This document shows, one piece after another, positions 1 through 9,655 of a DNA stretch of 37,120 nt. Each line of letters begins with the position of its first letter. The stretch's first letter is position 1. The position numbers and the translations under genes were made by a program. The notes below the pieces were generated by a model that saw nothing but the letters and a program-made list of their open reading frames with translations, was not told where the DNA came from and ran no database searches. Source of the stretch: Mycobacterium sp. E2733 (GTDB lineage: Bacteria > Actinomycetota > Actinomycetes > Mycobacteriales > Mycobacteriaceae); the NCBI RefSeq assembly GCF_001667585.1, contig NZ_LZJZ01000029.1:1-37120 (forward strand), in the 5' to 3' direction.

Positions 1-45
1 CCCTGTGCCCGGCCCCACCCCGAGTCCACCCGGTTGACCCCCGGC

Positions 46-339
46 ATGTGGATCGGCTGGCTCGAGTTCGACGTGTTGCTCGGCGACGTCCGGTCGCTCA
101 AGCAGAAAAGGTCGGTGATCCGCCCCGTCGTCGCCGAGCTGCGACGCAAATTCAGCGTTTCGGCGGCCGAGACCGGTTCGCACGAGCTCTATCGACGCGC
201 GGGAATCGGTGTGGCCACGGTGTCGGCCGACCGCAGCCATGCGGTCGATGTCCTGGATGCGGCCGAACGGCTGGTGGCCGCGCACCCCGAGTTCGAGCTG
301 CTGTCGGTGCGGCGCGGCCTGCGGCGCAGCGACGACTAG
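46..339 (+). CDS. DUF503 family protein (Rv2117-like)
   Basis: A 97-residue protein of the DUF503/YlxP-like family, small alpha/beta proteins of uncertain function. The family hallmark is the start WIGWLEFDVLL followed by the basic LKQKRSVIRPV segment (about residues 16-26), and near the middle the conserved segment in which a Glu-Thr pair precedes the hydrophobic GIGVATVSAD strand. The ATG at 46 is preferred to an in-frame TTG at 34 because it gives the 97 residues I remember for M. tuberculosis Rv2117 and begins at the conserved core. It is convergent with trmI, with 62 bp between the two stop codons, and that gap holds a repeated inverted element. Family assignment is firm; function is unknown. 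Confidence 0.88.
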   Translation: MWIGWLEFDVLLGDVRSLKQKRSVIRPVVAELRRKFSVSAAETGSHELYRRAGIGVATVSADRSHAVDVLDAAERLVAAHPEFELLSVRRGLRRSDD

Positions 340-357
340 GGGCGAAGCTCAGCCGTT

Positions 358-1304
<947 letters not shown>

Positions 1305-1305
1305 C

Positions 1306-1311
1306 TACGCT
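1306..1311 (+). promoter_or_regulatory. -10 element TACGCT for a leaderless RecB-like transcript
   Basis: TACGCT fits the mycobacterial TAnnnT -10 consensus and ends 6 nt before the ATG at 1318, where transcription would start at or next to the start codon. There is no Shine-Dalgarno sequence before the ATG. The same geometry occurs in front of the PAC2-family gene (22671) and the metH remnant (22597). Confidence 0.5.
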
Positions 1312-1317
1312 GCGCAC

Positions 1318-2196
1318 ATGATCGACCAGCCGCAGACAGGCGCGCGGCCGGCTGCGAAACCGGCGCTCTCCCCGTCGCGGGCCGCGGACTTCAAGCAGTG
1401 CCCGCTGCTGTACCGGTTCCGGGCGATCGACCGGTTGCCCGAGGCGCCGTCGGCCGCACAGCTGCGCGGCTCGGTGGTGCACGCCGCCCTGCAGCAGCTC
1501 TACGGCCTGCCCGCCGCCCAGCGCGGTCCCGACACCGCGCTCTCACTGGTCGAGCCGGCCTGGGACCAGGTGATTGCCGCGGCGCCCGAGCTGGCCGGCG
1601 AGTTCGACCCTGCGCAGCGCGGCCAGCTGCTCGCGGAGGCCCGTGCGTTGCTCTCCGGCTATTACCGGCTCGAGGACCCGACCCGCTTCGATCCGCACTG
1701 TTGCGAAGAGCGCGTGGAGGTCGAGCTCGCCGACGGCACGCTGCTGCGCGGATTCATCGACCGGATCGACGTCGCCGCCACCGGCGAGCTGCGAGTGGTC
1801 GACTACAAGACCGGCAAGGCGCCGCCTGCGGCGCGGGCCCTGGCCGAATTCAAGGCGATGTTCCAGATGAAGTTCTACGCGGTGGCTCTGCTGCGCACGC
1901 GCGGCGTGCCGCCCAGCCGGCTGCGGCTCATCTACCTCGCGGACGGGCAGGTGCTCGATTACTCGCCCGACCACGACGAGTTGCTGCGCTTCGAGAAGAC
2001 GCTGATGGCGATCTGGCGGGCGATCCAATCCGCCGGCCAGACGGGCGATTTCCGTCCCAGCCAGTCGCGGCTGTGTGACTGGTGCCCACACCAGCAACAC
2101 TGCCCACTGTTCGGCGGAACGCCGCCGAAGTACCCCGGCTGGCCGGAATACGCACGGGCACAGGATGTTTCGTGCCAGACCGAGCCGGCGGCATGA
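1318..2196 (+). CDS. RecB-family PD-(D/E)XK exonuclease with Fe-S cluster cysteines
   Basis: A 292-residue single-domain nuclease of the RecB/AddB/Cas4-like PD-(D/E)XK superfamily, orthologous by context to Rv2119. Catalytic elements visible: GSVVHAAL with His55, FIDRID with Asp148, and VVDYKTGK with Asp162 and Lys164, followed by Gln183 and Tyr187 in the QxxxY motif. Cys28 near the N-terminus, with Cys253, Cys256 and Cys262 near the C-terminus (CDWCPHQQHC), match the four ligands of the 4Fe-4S cluster known in AddB- and Cas4-type nucleases. The ATG at 1318 is chosen because the homology begins just after it and a well-placed -10 precedes it. Its substrate and repair pathway cannot be read from the sequence. 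No CRISPR array is nearby. Confidence 0.9.
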   Translation: MIDQPQTGARPAAKPALSPSRAADFKQCPLLYRFRAIDRLPEAPSAAQLRGSVVHAALQQLYGLPAAQRGPDTALSLVEPAWDQVIAAAPELAGEFDPAQRGQLLAEARALLSGYYRLEDPTRFDPHCCEERVEVELADGTLLRGFIDRIDVAATGELRVVDYKTGKAPPAARALAEFKAMFQMKFYAVALLRTRGVPPSRLRLIYLADGQVLDYSPDHDELLRFEKTLMAIWRAIQSAGQTGDFRPSQSRLCDWCPHQQHCPLFGGTPPKYPGWPEYARAQDVSCQTEPAA

Positions 2197-2446
2197 CGCC
2201 CTGGCCGGCAATAATGTGACAAGGGTCTCTGTGGGGTAACGGCTCACCGCTAGTGCGGTATGCTGTTGAAACGTTGGCGCCGAACGGCTTGCCGACACGT
2301 CGTGATCGATTCGTTATTTCTTCTCAGATCCCCGCGGGGCGCCGAGTCCGAGATGACTGGGTGCGCACCGCACAGCCTCGAGTCGCGGCGATCGATGTTG
2401 CCAGAAGGGCAATCTCGCTACCACCGATGCTTAGGGACAATGAAAT
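2197..2446 (+). promoter_or_regulatory. 250-bp leader region of the DEAD-box helicase gene
   Basis: No gene is evident here. A TATGCT -10-like hexamer lies at 2259-2264, about 180 nt before the helicase ATG, with no convincing -35. If used, it would give a long 5' untranslated leader containing the palindrome CCCCGCGGGG (2332-2341). AGGGA at 2433-2437 is the probable ribosome-binding site. Long leaders are common on cold-inducible RNA helicase genes, but there is no direct evidence of cold control here. Confidence 0.3.
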
Positions 2447-3742
2447 ATGCTCGAAGACAAGACTTTTGCTCACCTCGGCGTGAGCCAGCCGTTGGTTGAA
2501 GCGCTCGCTCAGGGCGGCGCTCACCGACCGTTCCCCATCCAAATTGAGACCCTGCCGGATACGCTTGCCGGCCGTGATGTGTTGGGCCGCGGCAAGACCG
2601 GCAGCGGCAAGACGCTCGCGTTCTCGATCCCGCTGGTGAGCCGTCTCGATGCCGGTAACCGGCGGCCAGGCCGGCCGACCGGGCTGGTGTTGGCGCCCAC
2701 CCGTGAACTGGCCACCCAGATCGCCGCGACAATCGAGCCGCTTGCCGCGGTTCGGCGCCTGCGCGTGGTCACGATCTTCGGCGGGGTGCCGCAGCACAGG
2801 CAAGTCGCGGCGCTGAAGTCGGGGGTCGACATCGTCGTCGCCTGCCCGGGCCGCCTGGAAGACCTGATGAAGCAAGGCATCATCAATCTGGGCGCGGTGC
2901 AGGTCACGGTCATCGATGAGGCCGACCACCTCGCCGATCTGGGTTTCCTGCCCACCGTTACCCGTATCTTGGCGGCCACTCCCGCGACCGGTCAGCGGCT
3001 GCTCTTCTCGGCCACGCTGGACGCCGCAGTCGACACCCTGGTGAAGCGATTCCTCACCAGCCCGGTGACGCGATCGGTCGCGGAACCGACATCGCCGACC
3101 CCCGCGATGACACATCACCTCTTCTGTGTCGACGGGCCGCAAGCCAAGAGGGACGTGGTACACCGGCTGGCCGCGGGAGACTCGCGGCGAATCCTGTTCA
3201 TGCGGACCAAACACCAGGCCCGCAAGCTGGCCCGCCAGCTCACGCAGTCCGGTATCGAGTCGGTGGAATTGCACGGCAACCTGTCCCAAGCCGTGCGCGA
3301 CCGCAACTTGGCGGCGTTCGCGGCCGGACACGCGCGGGTGCTCGTGGCGACCGACATCGCCGCGCGCGGCGTGCACGTGGACAACGTCGGCCTGGTGGTC
3401 CACGTCGACCCGCCCGCGGAGCACAAGGCCTACCTGCATCGATCCGGCCGCACGGCCCGGGCCGGCGCCTCGGGTGACGTGGTCACCATCGCGCTGCCCG
3501 AGCAACGCCGCGACACCGAATCGATGATGCGCAAGGCGGCCATTCGCGCCGTTCCCCAGCAGGTCACCGCGGCCTCCCCCGTCATCTACACCCTGGCCGG
3601 CCCGGCCGCGCCCCGAGAGGTCGTCGCGCCCGCTCCGGCGCCAGCCCGTCGGCCCAAGCCAACTGCGGTTGCCGGTCACGGTCCGGCCCAGGCGCGTAGC
3701 AGGCGACGCCGGTCCCGTCGCCCCGCCGCCGCGCCGCGGTAG
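2447..3742 (+). CDS. DEAD-box ATP-dependent RNA helicase (RhlE-like)
   Basis: A 431-residue superfamily 2 RNA helicase acting in RNA unwinding, turnover or ribosome assembly. Motifs in order: Q motif FPIQ (29-32), Walker A GKTGSGKT (49-56), PTREL (84-88), CPGR (133-136), DEAD (157-160), SAT (188-190), the ATDIAARG segment (301-308) and HRSGRTARAG (331-340). The last 60 or so residues are rich in Arg, Pro and Ala, a probable disordered RNA-binding tail. It is shorter than the large DeaD/CsdA type (over 550 residues), so an RhlE-type name fits best. AGGGA 9 nt upstream supports the ATG at 2447. It is not present between Rv2119 and Rv2120c in M. tuberculosis as I recall that locus, so this is an insertion or a local loss. 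Confidence 0.93.
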   Translation: MLEDKTFAHLGVSQPLVEALAQGGAHRPFPIQIETLPDTLAGRDVLGRGKTGSGKTLAFSIPLVSRLDAGNRRPGRPTGLVLAPTRELATQIAATIEPLAAVRRLRVVTIFGGVPQHRQVAALKSGVDIVVACPGRLEDLMKQGIINLGAVQVTVIDEADHLADLGFLPTVTRILAATPATGQRLLFSATLDAAVDTLVKRFLTSPVTRSVAEPTSPTPAMTHHLFCVDGPQAKRDVVHRLAAGDSRRILFMRTKHQARKLARQLTQSGIESVELHGNLSQAVRDRNLAAFAAGHARVLVATDIAARGVHVDNVGLVVHVDPPAEHKAYLHRSGRTARAGASGDVVTIALPEQRRDTESMMRKAAIRAVPQQVTAASPVIYTLAGPAAPREVVAPAPAPARRPKPTAVAGHGPAQARSRRRRSRRPAAAPR

Positions 3743-3760
3743 CGGGCGACGCACTCGATG

Positions 3761-3808
3761 GTGGCGACCCGCTTCGCCCGGCTACGCCGCGCTTGCGATC
3801 GCCACTAG
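3761..3808. repeat. intergenic inverted element, copy 2, between convergent genes
   Basis: GTGGCGA (3761-3767) and TCGCCAC (3799-3805) form a perfect 7-bp inverted repeat enclosing the GCCCGGCTACGCCGCGCT core also found at 373-405. It ends on the TAG stop of the flavoprotein gene and lies just after the helicase stop. It probably terminates transcription from both sides or belongs to a dispersed repeat family; there is no U tract. Confidence 0.55.
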
Positions 3809-5175
3809 TCGAGCGGTGTCATCTCCTGCAGCATGGTGGGGATGAGCTCGCTGACGGTGGGATGGATGTGCATGGTGCGCGCCAGCGTGGTGTAGGGCGC
3901 TTTGGCCGACATGACGTCCAGGATTTCGTGCACGGCCTCGTCGCCGCCGACGCCGAAGATGGCCGCTCCCAGGATCTCCCGGGATTCGGCATCGACCACG
4001 ACCTTCATAAAGCCTTGCGTCTCACCCTTTTCCACCGCGCGGCCGACCCTGGTCATCGGGCGCTTACCGACGAGCGCCTTGCGTCCCGAAGCACGGACCT
4101 GGTCGGCGGTCATGCCGGCCCGCCCTAGCGGTGGGTCGATATAGAGCGCATAGGTGGTGATGCGGTCGCTGACCCGTCGCGGGTCGTTGTCGAGCAGGTT
4201 CGCGGCCACGATCTCGAAATCGTTGTAGGAGGTGTGGGTGAACGCACCCTTGCCGTTGCAGTCGCCCATCGCCCAGATGTGGTCGACGTTGGTCTTGAGC
4301 CGGTCGTCGACGACGATGTAACCGCGGGCATCCGTCTGCACGCCGGCCGCCTCGAGTCCGAGGTCGTCGGTGTTGGGTTGCCGGCCGACGGCCAGCAGCA
4401 GGTGACTTCCGGCAACGGGATCCGCACCGGCGCCGGGCGTGAGTTCAAAACCGTTGCCGGTCTTGGTGATTCGTACGTCATCGGCGCCGACGACGACGTC
4501 GATACCCTCGTCCTCGAGGATGGCCCGGACGGTGGCGGAGACGTCCTCGTCTTCGCGGGACGCCAGGCGCGCACCCCTCTCGACGACGGTGACCGGGGCC
4601 CCGAAGCGCCGGTACATCTGCGCGAACTCCAGAGCGATGTAGCTGCCGCCGAGGATGACGAGATGCTCTGGCAGCGTGTCGAGTTCGAGGATAGAGACGT
4701 TGGTGAGGAACTCGACGTCAGACAGGCCGGGGATCTCCGGCACCACCGCGCGGCCACCGACGTTCAGGAAGATCCGGTCAGCGCGCAACACATCGTCGTT
4801 GACTCGCAAAGTGTGCGGATCCACGAAACGGGCATGCCCGCGAAAGACGGTGCAACCCTCCATGCCCGCCAACCAGTCCTCGACGCCCTTGCGGTCGCCC
4901 AGCATGATTTCGTCTTTACGCGCCTTGACTTTGGCCATGTCCACGCTGACCGGTCCGGTCGAAACCCCGAAGTCCGCACCCCGGCGCGCGAGGTGAGCGG
5001 CGTATGCGCTGGCCACCAGCGTCTTCGTCGGGATGCATCCGGTGTTGACGCAGGTCCCGCCGATCAGTTTGCGCTCCACCAGCGCGACGCGCTGCCCAGC
5101 CGCCGTCAGTCGCCCCGCCAGCGGTGGGCCGGCCTGTCCGGCGCCGACGATGATGGCGTCGAAATGCTCTGTCAC
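3805..5175 (-). CDS. FAD-dependent pyridine nucleotide-disulfide oxidoreductase (mercuric-reductase-like)
   Basis: A 456-residue class I flavoprotein disulfide reductase. FAD-binding GAGQAG is at 11-16, the redox pair is Cys42/Cys47 in GGTCVNTGCIPTK, a second dinucleotide motif begins ILGGSYIALEFA in the middle of the protein, and the C-terminal dimer-interface His438-Glu443 pair lies in HIHPTVSE. This is the core of mercuric reductase, lipoamide dehydrogenase and glutathione reductase. It lacks both the N-terminal metal-binding domain and the C-terminal cysteine pair of true MerA, so mercury reduction is unlikely and the substrate is unknown. The GTG start overlaps the TGA stop of the upstream DUF4126 gene (GTGA), so the two are translationally coupled. 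Confidence 0.9.
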   Translation of the reverse strand: MTEHFDAIIVGAGQAGPPLAGRLTAAGQRVALVERKLIGGTCVNTGCIPTKTLVASAYAAHLARRGADFGVSTGPVSVDMAKVKARKDEIMLGDRKGVEDWLAGMEGCTVFRGHARFVDPHTLRVNDDVLRADRIFLNVGGRAVVPEIPGLSDVEFLTNVSILELDTLPEHLVILGGSYIALEFAQMYRRFGAPVTVVERGARLASREDEDVSATVRAILEDEGIDVVVGADDVRITKTGNGFELTPGAGADPVAGSHLLLAVGRQPNTDDLGLEAAGVQTDARGYIVVDDRLKTNVDHIWAMGDCNGKGAFTHTSYNDFEIVAANLLDNDPRRVSDRITTYALYIDPPLGRAGMTADQVRASGRKALVGKRPMTRVGRAVEKGETQGFMKVVVDAESREILGAAIFGVGGDEAVHEILDVMSAKAPYTTLARTMHIHPTVSELIPTMLQEMTPLD

Positions 5176-5681
5176 TTAACCGCCGTGAGCAGGTACTCCG
5201 TCAGCACGTGACCCGTCGCCGCGGCGATGGCGAACCCGCCCAATATCGCGACCACGTCCTCGAGCAGCGCGATGGGCAAGTCCTTACCCGCCACGGCAGC
5301 CAGGCGTTTGCGCGCCTGATAGCCGCCGAGGGTGCCGAGCACCGCGCCGATGACGCCGGCGCCGAGCGCGGTGTAGGTCCAGTGCGGCCATGCGCCCAGC
5401 GCCGCGCCCGCCAACCCGCCCATGACGATCCGGGCGGCAAAGATCGGCGGCGCCGTACGGGCCGGCGTCTTGGGCAGCTTGTCATTGACGATTTCGCCGA
5501 CGGCGAGAACCGTGAAGACAATGGCCGTGATGATGTTGGCCATCCAGGCCGCCCACGTGCCATGCAAGTCGATCCAACCGAGGAACGCGGCCCAGGCGAC
5601 CACGGCGGGAGCCGTCAGCGAGCGCAACCCTGCGACGACACCGATCAGTAAAGCCAGCAGCACAATAAGCGCGTGTGTCAC
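5172..5681 (-). CDS. DUF4126 integral membrane protein (Rv2120c-like)
   Basis: A 169-residue hydrophobic protein with about four or five membrane segments and a glycine/alanine-rich core, matching the DUF4126 family; Rv2120c sits at the same place next to hisG. Function unknown. The GTG at 5681-5679 is chosen over an upstream in-frame start at 5747 because AGGAGGG ends 5 nt before it and the first membrane helix (ALIVLLALLIGVVAG) follows at once. It lies about 160 nt downstream of hisG on the same strand, so it may be read with the histidine genes or from its own promoter. Its stop overlaps the start of the flavoprotein gene by four bases. Confidence 0.85.
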   Translation of the reverse strand: MTHALIVLLALLIGVVAGLRSLTAPAVVAWAAFLGWIDLHGTWAAWMANIITAIVFTVLAVGEIVNDKLPKTPARTAPPIFAARIVMGGLAGAALGAWPHWTYTALGAGVIGAVLGTLGGYQARKRLAAVAGKDLPIALLEDVVAILGGFAIAAATGHVLTEYLLTAVK

Positions 5682-5806
5682 GAAGACCCTCCTGAGGGAA
5701 CGAACAGCCCGGCAACGGTAAGGGATGGCGGCCCATGGGGGTGACACGGGCGAAACAGCCCTAGGCGGACGCTAACACAGCCGCGGTTACCGCACGCGCG
5801 TCGAGC

Positions 5807-5822
5807 GTCACGCTAGTGTGAC
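5807..5822. terminator. inverted repeat downstream of hisG
   Basis: GTCAC (5807-5811) and GTGAC (5818-5822) flank a 6-nt spacer about 20 nt after the hisG stop on the minus strand. It could stop or attenuate transcription between hisG and the DUF4126 gene, or be a protein-binding palindrome. There is no U tract, so confidence is low. Confidence 0.3.
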
Positions 5823-5842
5823 CGACGGCCTCGAGCGTTTGA

Positions 5843-6978
<1,136 letters not shown>

Positions 6979-7034
6979 GCGGCGCCGAGCAAAGTCACCT
7001 CGGTTTCGCCAGGACCACGATTCGGCCCGCCCGG

Positions 7035-7637
7035 TCAGTCGAACCCGGCGAGAGTAATCCGCAGCGCTTCTTCCAATTGCACATGAAATGGCGGGCTGGC
7101 GACGATGTCCGACGTCAGCCACCCGTCAAGGACGAATTGCACTGTGGCCAAACTGGTGTGGACCAACAGCGCGGGCCGCATGTCTCCCGGCGCATCGACG
7201 CCCATCCGCTGCGCGACTTGCTCGATCAGGTTGGCGTGGTCGGTTTCGCTGACCAGCACGGACTTGCTCAAGAGGTGCGGCGCGGTCGCCACGGCGTGAC
7301 GCCACGGATCGAGGTCGTCAACCGCGCTGACATCCTTGGCCTGCGTGACGAACAGCTGAATCAGCGCTTCGACGGGCGACTCGTGCGACGGCCGCGTGCT
7401 ATAGGAGCCGACGATCTCGGCGGCCGCCTCCCGGACGGGGTCGACCAGCAGGCCCTCCTTCGTGGGCGCGTATCGGAAGTAGGTGCTGATGGAAATTCCG
7501 GCGGCCGCGGCGATGTCCTCCGTCGTCACCGCCTCGAAGCCGCGCTCGGCGAAAAGCCGGTGTGCGGTCTGCTGAATCTGGGAGAGCAGCGCGGCACGGC
7601 GTCGGTCCCGTAGCGAACCGGTGTTTGCTGAGGGCAT
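7035..7637 (-). CDS. TetR/AcrR-family transcriptional regulator, divergent from the mce operon
   Basis: A 200-residue repressor-type protein. The N-terminal TetR DNA-binding domain (about 10-65) has the helix-turn-helix in [19 protein letters not shown] (38-56) followed by the usual PTKEGLL. The C-terminal ligand-binding half is unlike any regulator I can name. The ATG at 7637 is preferred because GAAGG precedes it at good distance; an ATG 12 codons upstream (7673) has no such site. The gene is divergent from a mce operon, an arrangement also seen for TetR-type Mce3R in M. tuberculosis, although that protein has two TetR domains. Control of the adjacent mce operon, and of itself, is a position-based inference. 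Confidence 0.88.
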   Translation of the reverse strand: MPSANTGSLRDRRRAALLSQIQQTAHRLFAERGFEAVTTEDIAAAAGISISTYFRYAPTKEGLLVDPVREAAAEIVGSYSTRPSHESPVEALIQLFVTQAKDVSAVDDLDPWRHAVATAPHLLSKSVLVSETDHANLIEQVAQRMGVDAPGDMRPALLVHTSLATVQFVLDGWLTSDIVASPPFHVQLEEALRITLAGFD

Positions 7638-7704
7638 GGCATCACCTTCGCTAATCCGAGATTCCAACCCCATGGTGCCGTCCGGCGACGAACTAAGATG
7701 AGTG

Positions 7705-7744
7705 ACTCTACACTATTGAAAGTCCCTATCAAGTAGGCTAACGT
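7705..7744. promoter_or_regulatory. overlapping divergent promoters of the tetR gene and the mce operon
   Basis: Plus strand, toward mce: TTGAAA (7716-7721), 17-nt spacer, TAACGT (7739-7744). Minus strand, toward tetR: TTGATA (7732-7727), 16-nt spacer, TAGAGT (7710-7705). The two -35 boxes lie inside each other's spacers, so polymerase can occupy only one at a time. The mce leader would be about 190 nt. A TTGAC/GTCAA inverted repeat at 7786-7815 lies downstream and may be an operator. These are consensus matches only. Confidence 0.5.
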
Positions 7745-7941
7745 GATGCCGCACACACCGATGAACTGCAGAATCTTGGGGCCTGTTGACACTATTTTAA
7801 TAAGGTTGGGGTCAAGGCACCCGAGGTCCTCTGCTCGGCACTCACGAATTCAAGGGGTGGGAAGAGGGCCGATGGAACCGGTAGCTAGCACGCGATGATC
7901 CCGGTCATGAGTTTGCTGGGCGGAGTCCAGCTCACGCCACT

Positions 7942-8781
7942 ATGACCACACAACTCGATGGCGTGGACGCTGTCCGGGACTGGTCGGTCGGATACGTCAA
8001 ACGGCACCCGGTCGCCTCGCTGACGACGGTCGGCGAACAGTTCGTCCTGGGTGTGCGCACCGTTCAATACTTTTTCTTCGACCTGATGACCGGGCGATTC
8101 CAATGGCAGGAGTTCGTCCGCCAGGGCGCATTCATGGCCGGCACCGCAGTGTTGCCGACGATCCTGGTGTCGCTGCCGATCAGCGTCACCCTCTCCATCC
8201 AGTTCGCGTTGCTGGCCGGCCAGGTCGGGGCCACGTCGCTGGCCGGGGCGGCCAGCGGGCTTGCGGTCATCCGGCAGGGAGCATCGCTGGTGGCCGCCGT
8301 GCTGATGGCATCGGCCGTCGGGTCGGCGATCACCGCCGACCTGGGTTCACGCACGATGCGCGAAGAAACCGACGCGATGGAGGTGATGGGCGTATCGGTG
8401 ATCCGCCGTCTGGTGGTCCCGCGCCTCGCCGCGGCGGTGATGATCGGGGTGGCCCTCACCGGCGTCGTGTGCTTCGCCGGATTCTTCGCGAGCTACATGT
8501 TCAACGTGTACTTCCAGAACGGGGCGCCCGGTAGCTTCGTATCGACGTTCGCGTCGTTCGCGACCACCGGCGACATGATCTTGGCGCTGGTGAAGGCGAT
8601 CGTGTTCGGCGCCATCGTGGCCATCGTGTCGAGCCAAAAAGGCTTGTCCACCAAGGGCGGGCCAACGGGCGTCGCGAACTCGGTGAATGCGGCGGTCGTC
8701 GAGGCGATCCTGCTTCTGATGATCGTCAACGTCGCCATCAGCCAGCTCTACATCATGCTGTCGCCCAGGACGGGGCTGTGA
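7942..8781 (+). CDS. Mce-operon permease subunit YrbEA (MlaE family)
   Basis: A 279-residue integral membrane permease of the MlaE/YrbE family, one of two that form the membrane channel of a Mce lipid/sterol ABC importer. The N-terminal amphipathic region is followed by FQWQEFVRQ (about 53-61), the typical YrbE entry segment, then about five membrane helices. The cytoplasmic coupling loop reads TMREETDAMEVMG (138-150), the conserved EExDAMxxxG box that contacts the Mce ATPase. There is no strong Shine-Dalgarno before the ATG. The sequence looks unlike YrbE1A, 3A and 4A as I recall them, so this is probably an additional mce class found in environmental mycobacteria. It is the first gene of the ten-gene operon. 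Confidence 0.92.
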   Translation: MTTQLDGVDAVRDWSVGYVKRHPVASLTTVGEQFVLGVRTVQYFFFDLMTGRFQWQEFVRQGAFMAGTAVLPTILVSLPISVTLSIQFALLAGQVGATSLAGAASGLAVIRQGASLVAAVLMASAVGSAITADLGSRTMREETDAMEVMGVSVIRRLVVPRLAAAVMIGVALTGVVCFAGFFASYMFNVYFQNGAPGSFVSTFASFATTGDMILALVKAIVFGAIVAIVSSQKGLSTKGGPTGVANSVNAAVVEAILLLMIVNVAISQLYIMLSPRTGL

Positions 8782-8782
8782 C

Positions 8783-9646
8783 GTGACGGCCTCCGCTTAT
8801 CAACCGTTTGCGCCGATTTCCGTCCCGCTCGTCCGGCTCTACCGCAGGGGCAAAGTACCGATCATTCGGCTCGGCCATTTGTTGGTGTTCTTCGTCCGCG
8901 CACTGGTCGCCGTGCCGCTTGCCCTGCGTCAGTACCGGGGCGAGTTCTTGCGGCTGCTGTCGAACATCACTTGGGGCAACGGCTCGATCGTGGTGGGCGG
9001 CGGCACCGCCGGTGTGGCCGTCGTGCTCGGCACGACCGTCGGTGCGCTCGTCGGCATCGAGGGCTACAACTTCCTGGATCTGCTCGGACTCGGGCCCGCC
9101 ACCGGGTTCGTCTCCTCGTTGGTCAACACCCGCGAGCTGGCTCCGCTGATGGCATCGCTCGCCTTCGCCATGCAAGGCGGCTGCCGCTTCACCGCCCAGC
9201 TGGGATCCATGCGCATCGCAGAGGAGATCGACGCGATGGAATCCATTGCGATCCGCCCGATCCCCTACCTGGTGACCACCCGGCTGATCGCTTCGGTGGT
9301 GGCGATCGTTCCGCTGTACGCCGCGTGCCTGGCGATCGGCTACCTCAGCACGCAGATAGTGGTGGGGATCGGCAGTGGCGGCTCGACCGGTTCCTATCTG
9401 CACTACTTCACGCTGATGCTGGCCGGCCAGGACATCGTCTATTCCTTGATCAAGGCAGTCATCTTCGTTTGGATCGCATCCACGATCCAGTGCTATTACG
9501 GGTACTACGCGAGCGGCGGGCCCGAGGGCGTCGGGGTCGCCGCGGGACACGGCATGCGGGCCAGCATCACCGTCGTGATCATCGTGAACATGCTGCTCAC
9601 CATGGCGCTGTGGGGCGTCGACTCCGGCGCACGGTTCGGCGGGTAG
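8783..9646 (+). CDS. Mce-operon permease subunit YrbEB (MlaE family)
   Basis: Second permease of the Mce importer, 287 residues, pairing with YrbEA. It has the same MlaE fold with about five membrane helices and its own coupling loop RIAEEIDAMESI in the middle of the protein. The GTG start lies one base after the TGA of yrbEA, so the two are coupled. The N-terminus is longer than in YrbEA and enters the first helix at HLLVFFVRALVAVPLAL. The ATPase (MceG/Mkl) is not in the window; in mycobacteria it is normally encoded elsewhere and shared. Confidence 0.92.
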   Translation: MTASAYQPFAPISVPLVRLYRRGKVPIIRLGHLLVFFVRALVAVPLALRQYRGEFLRLLSNITWGNGSIVVGGGTAGVAVVLGTTVGALVGIEGYNFLDLLGLGPATGFVSSLVNTRELAPLMASLAFAMQGGCRFTAQLGSMRIAEEIDAMESIAIRPIPYLVTTRLIASVVAIVPLYAACLAIGYLSTQIVVGIGSGGSTGSYLHYFTLMLAGQDIVYSLIKAVIFVWIASTIQCYYGYYASGGPEGVGVAAGHGMRASITVVIIVNMLLTMALWGVDSGARFGG

Positions 9647-9655
9647 GCCTCGAAA

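Noticed and set aside
1318..2196. Cas4 of a CRISPR system
   Set aside because: The four cysteines and the nuclease core are shared with Cas4, but there is no CRISPR array or other cas gene in the window, and position matches the housekeeping gene Rv2119.
3805..5175. True mercuric reductase (merA)
   Set aside because: The N-terminal metal-binding domain, the C-terminal vicinal cysteines and any other mer gene are missing.
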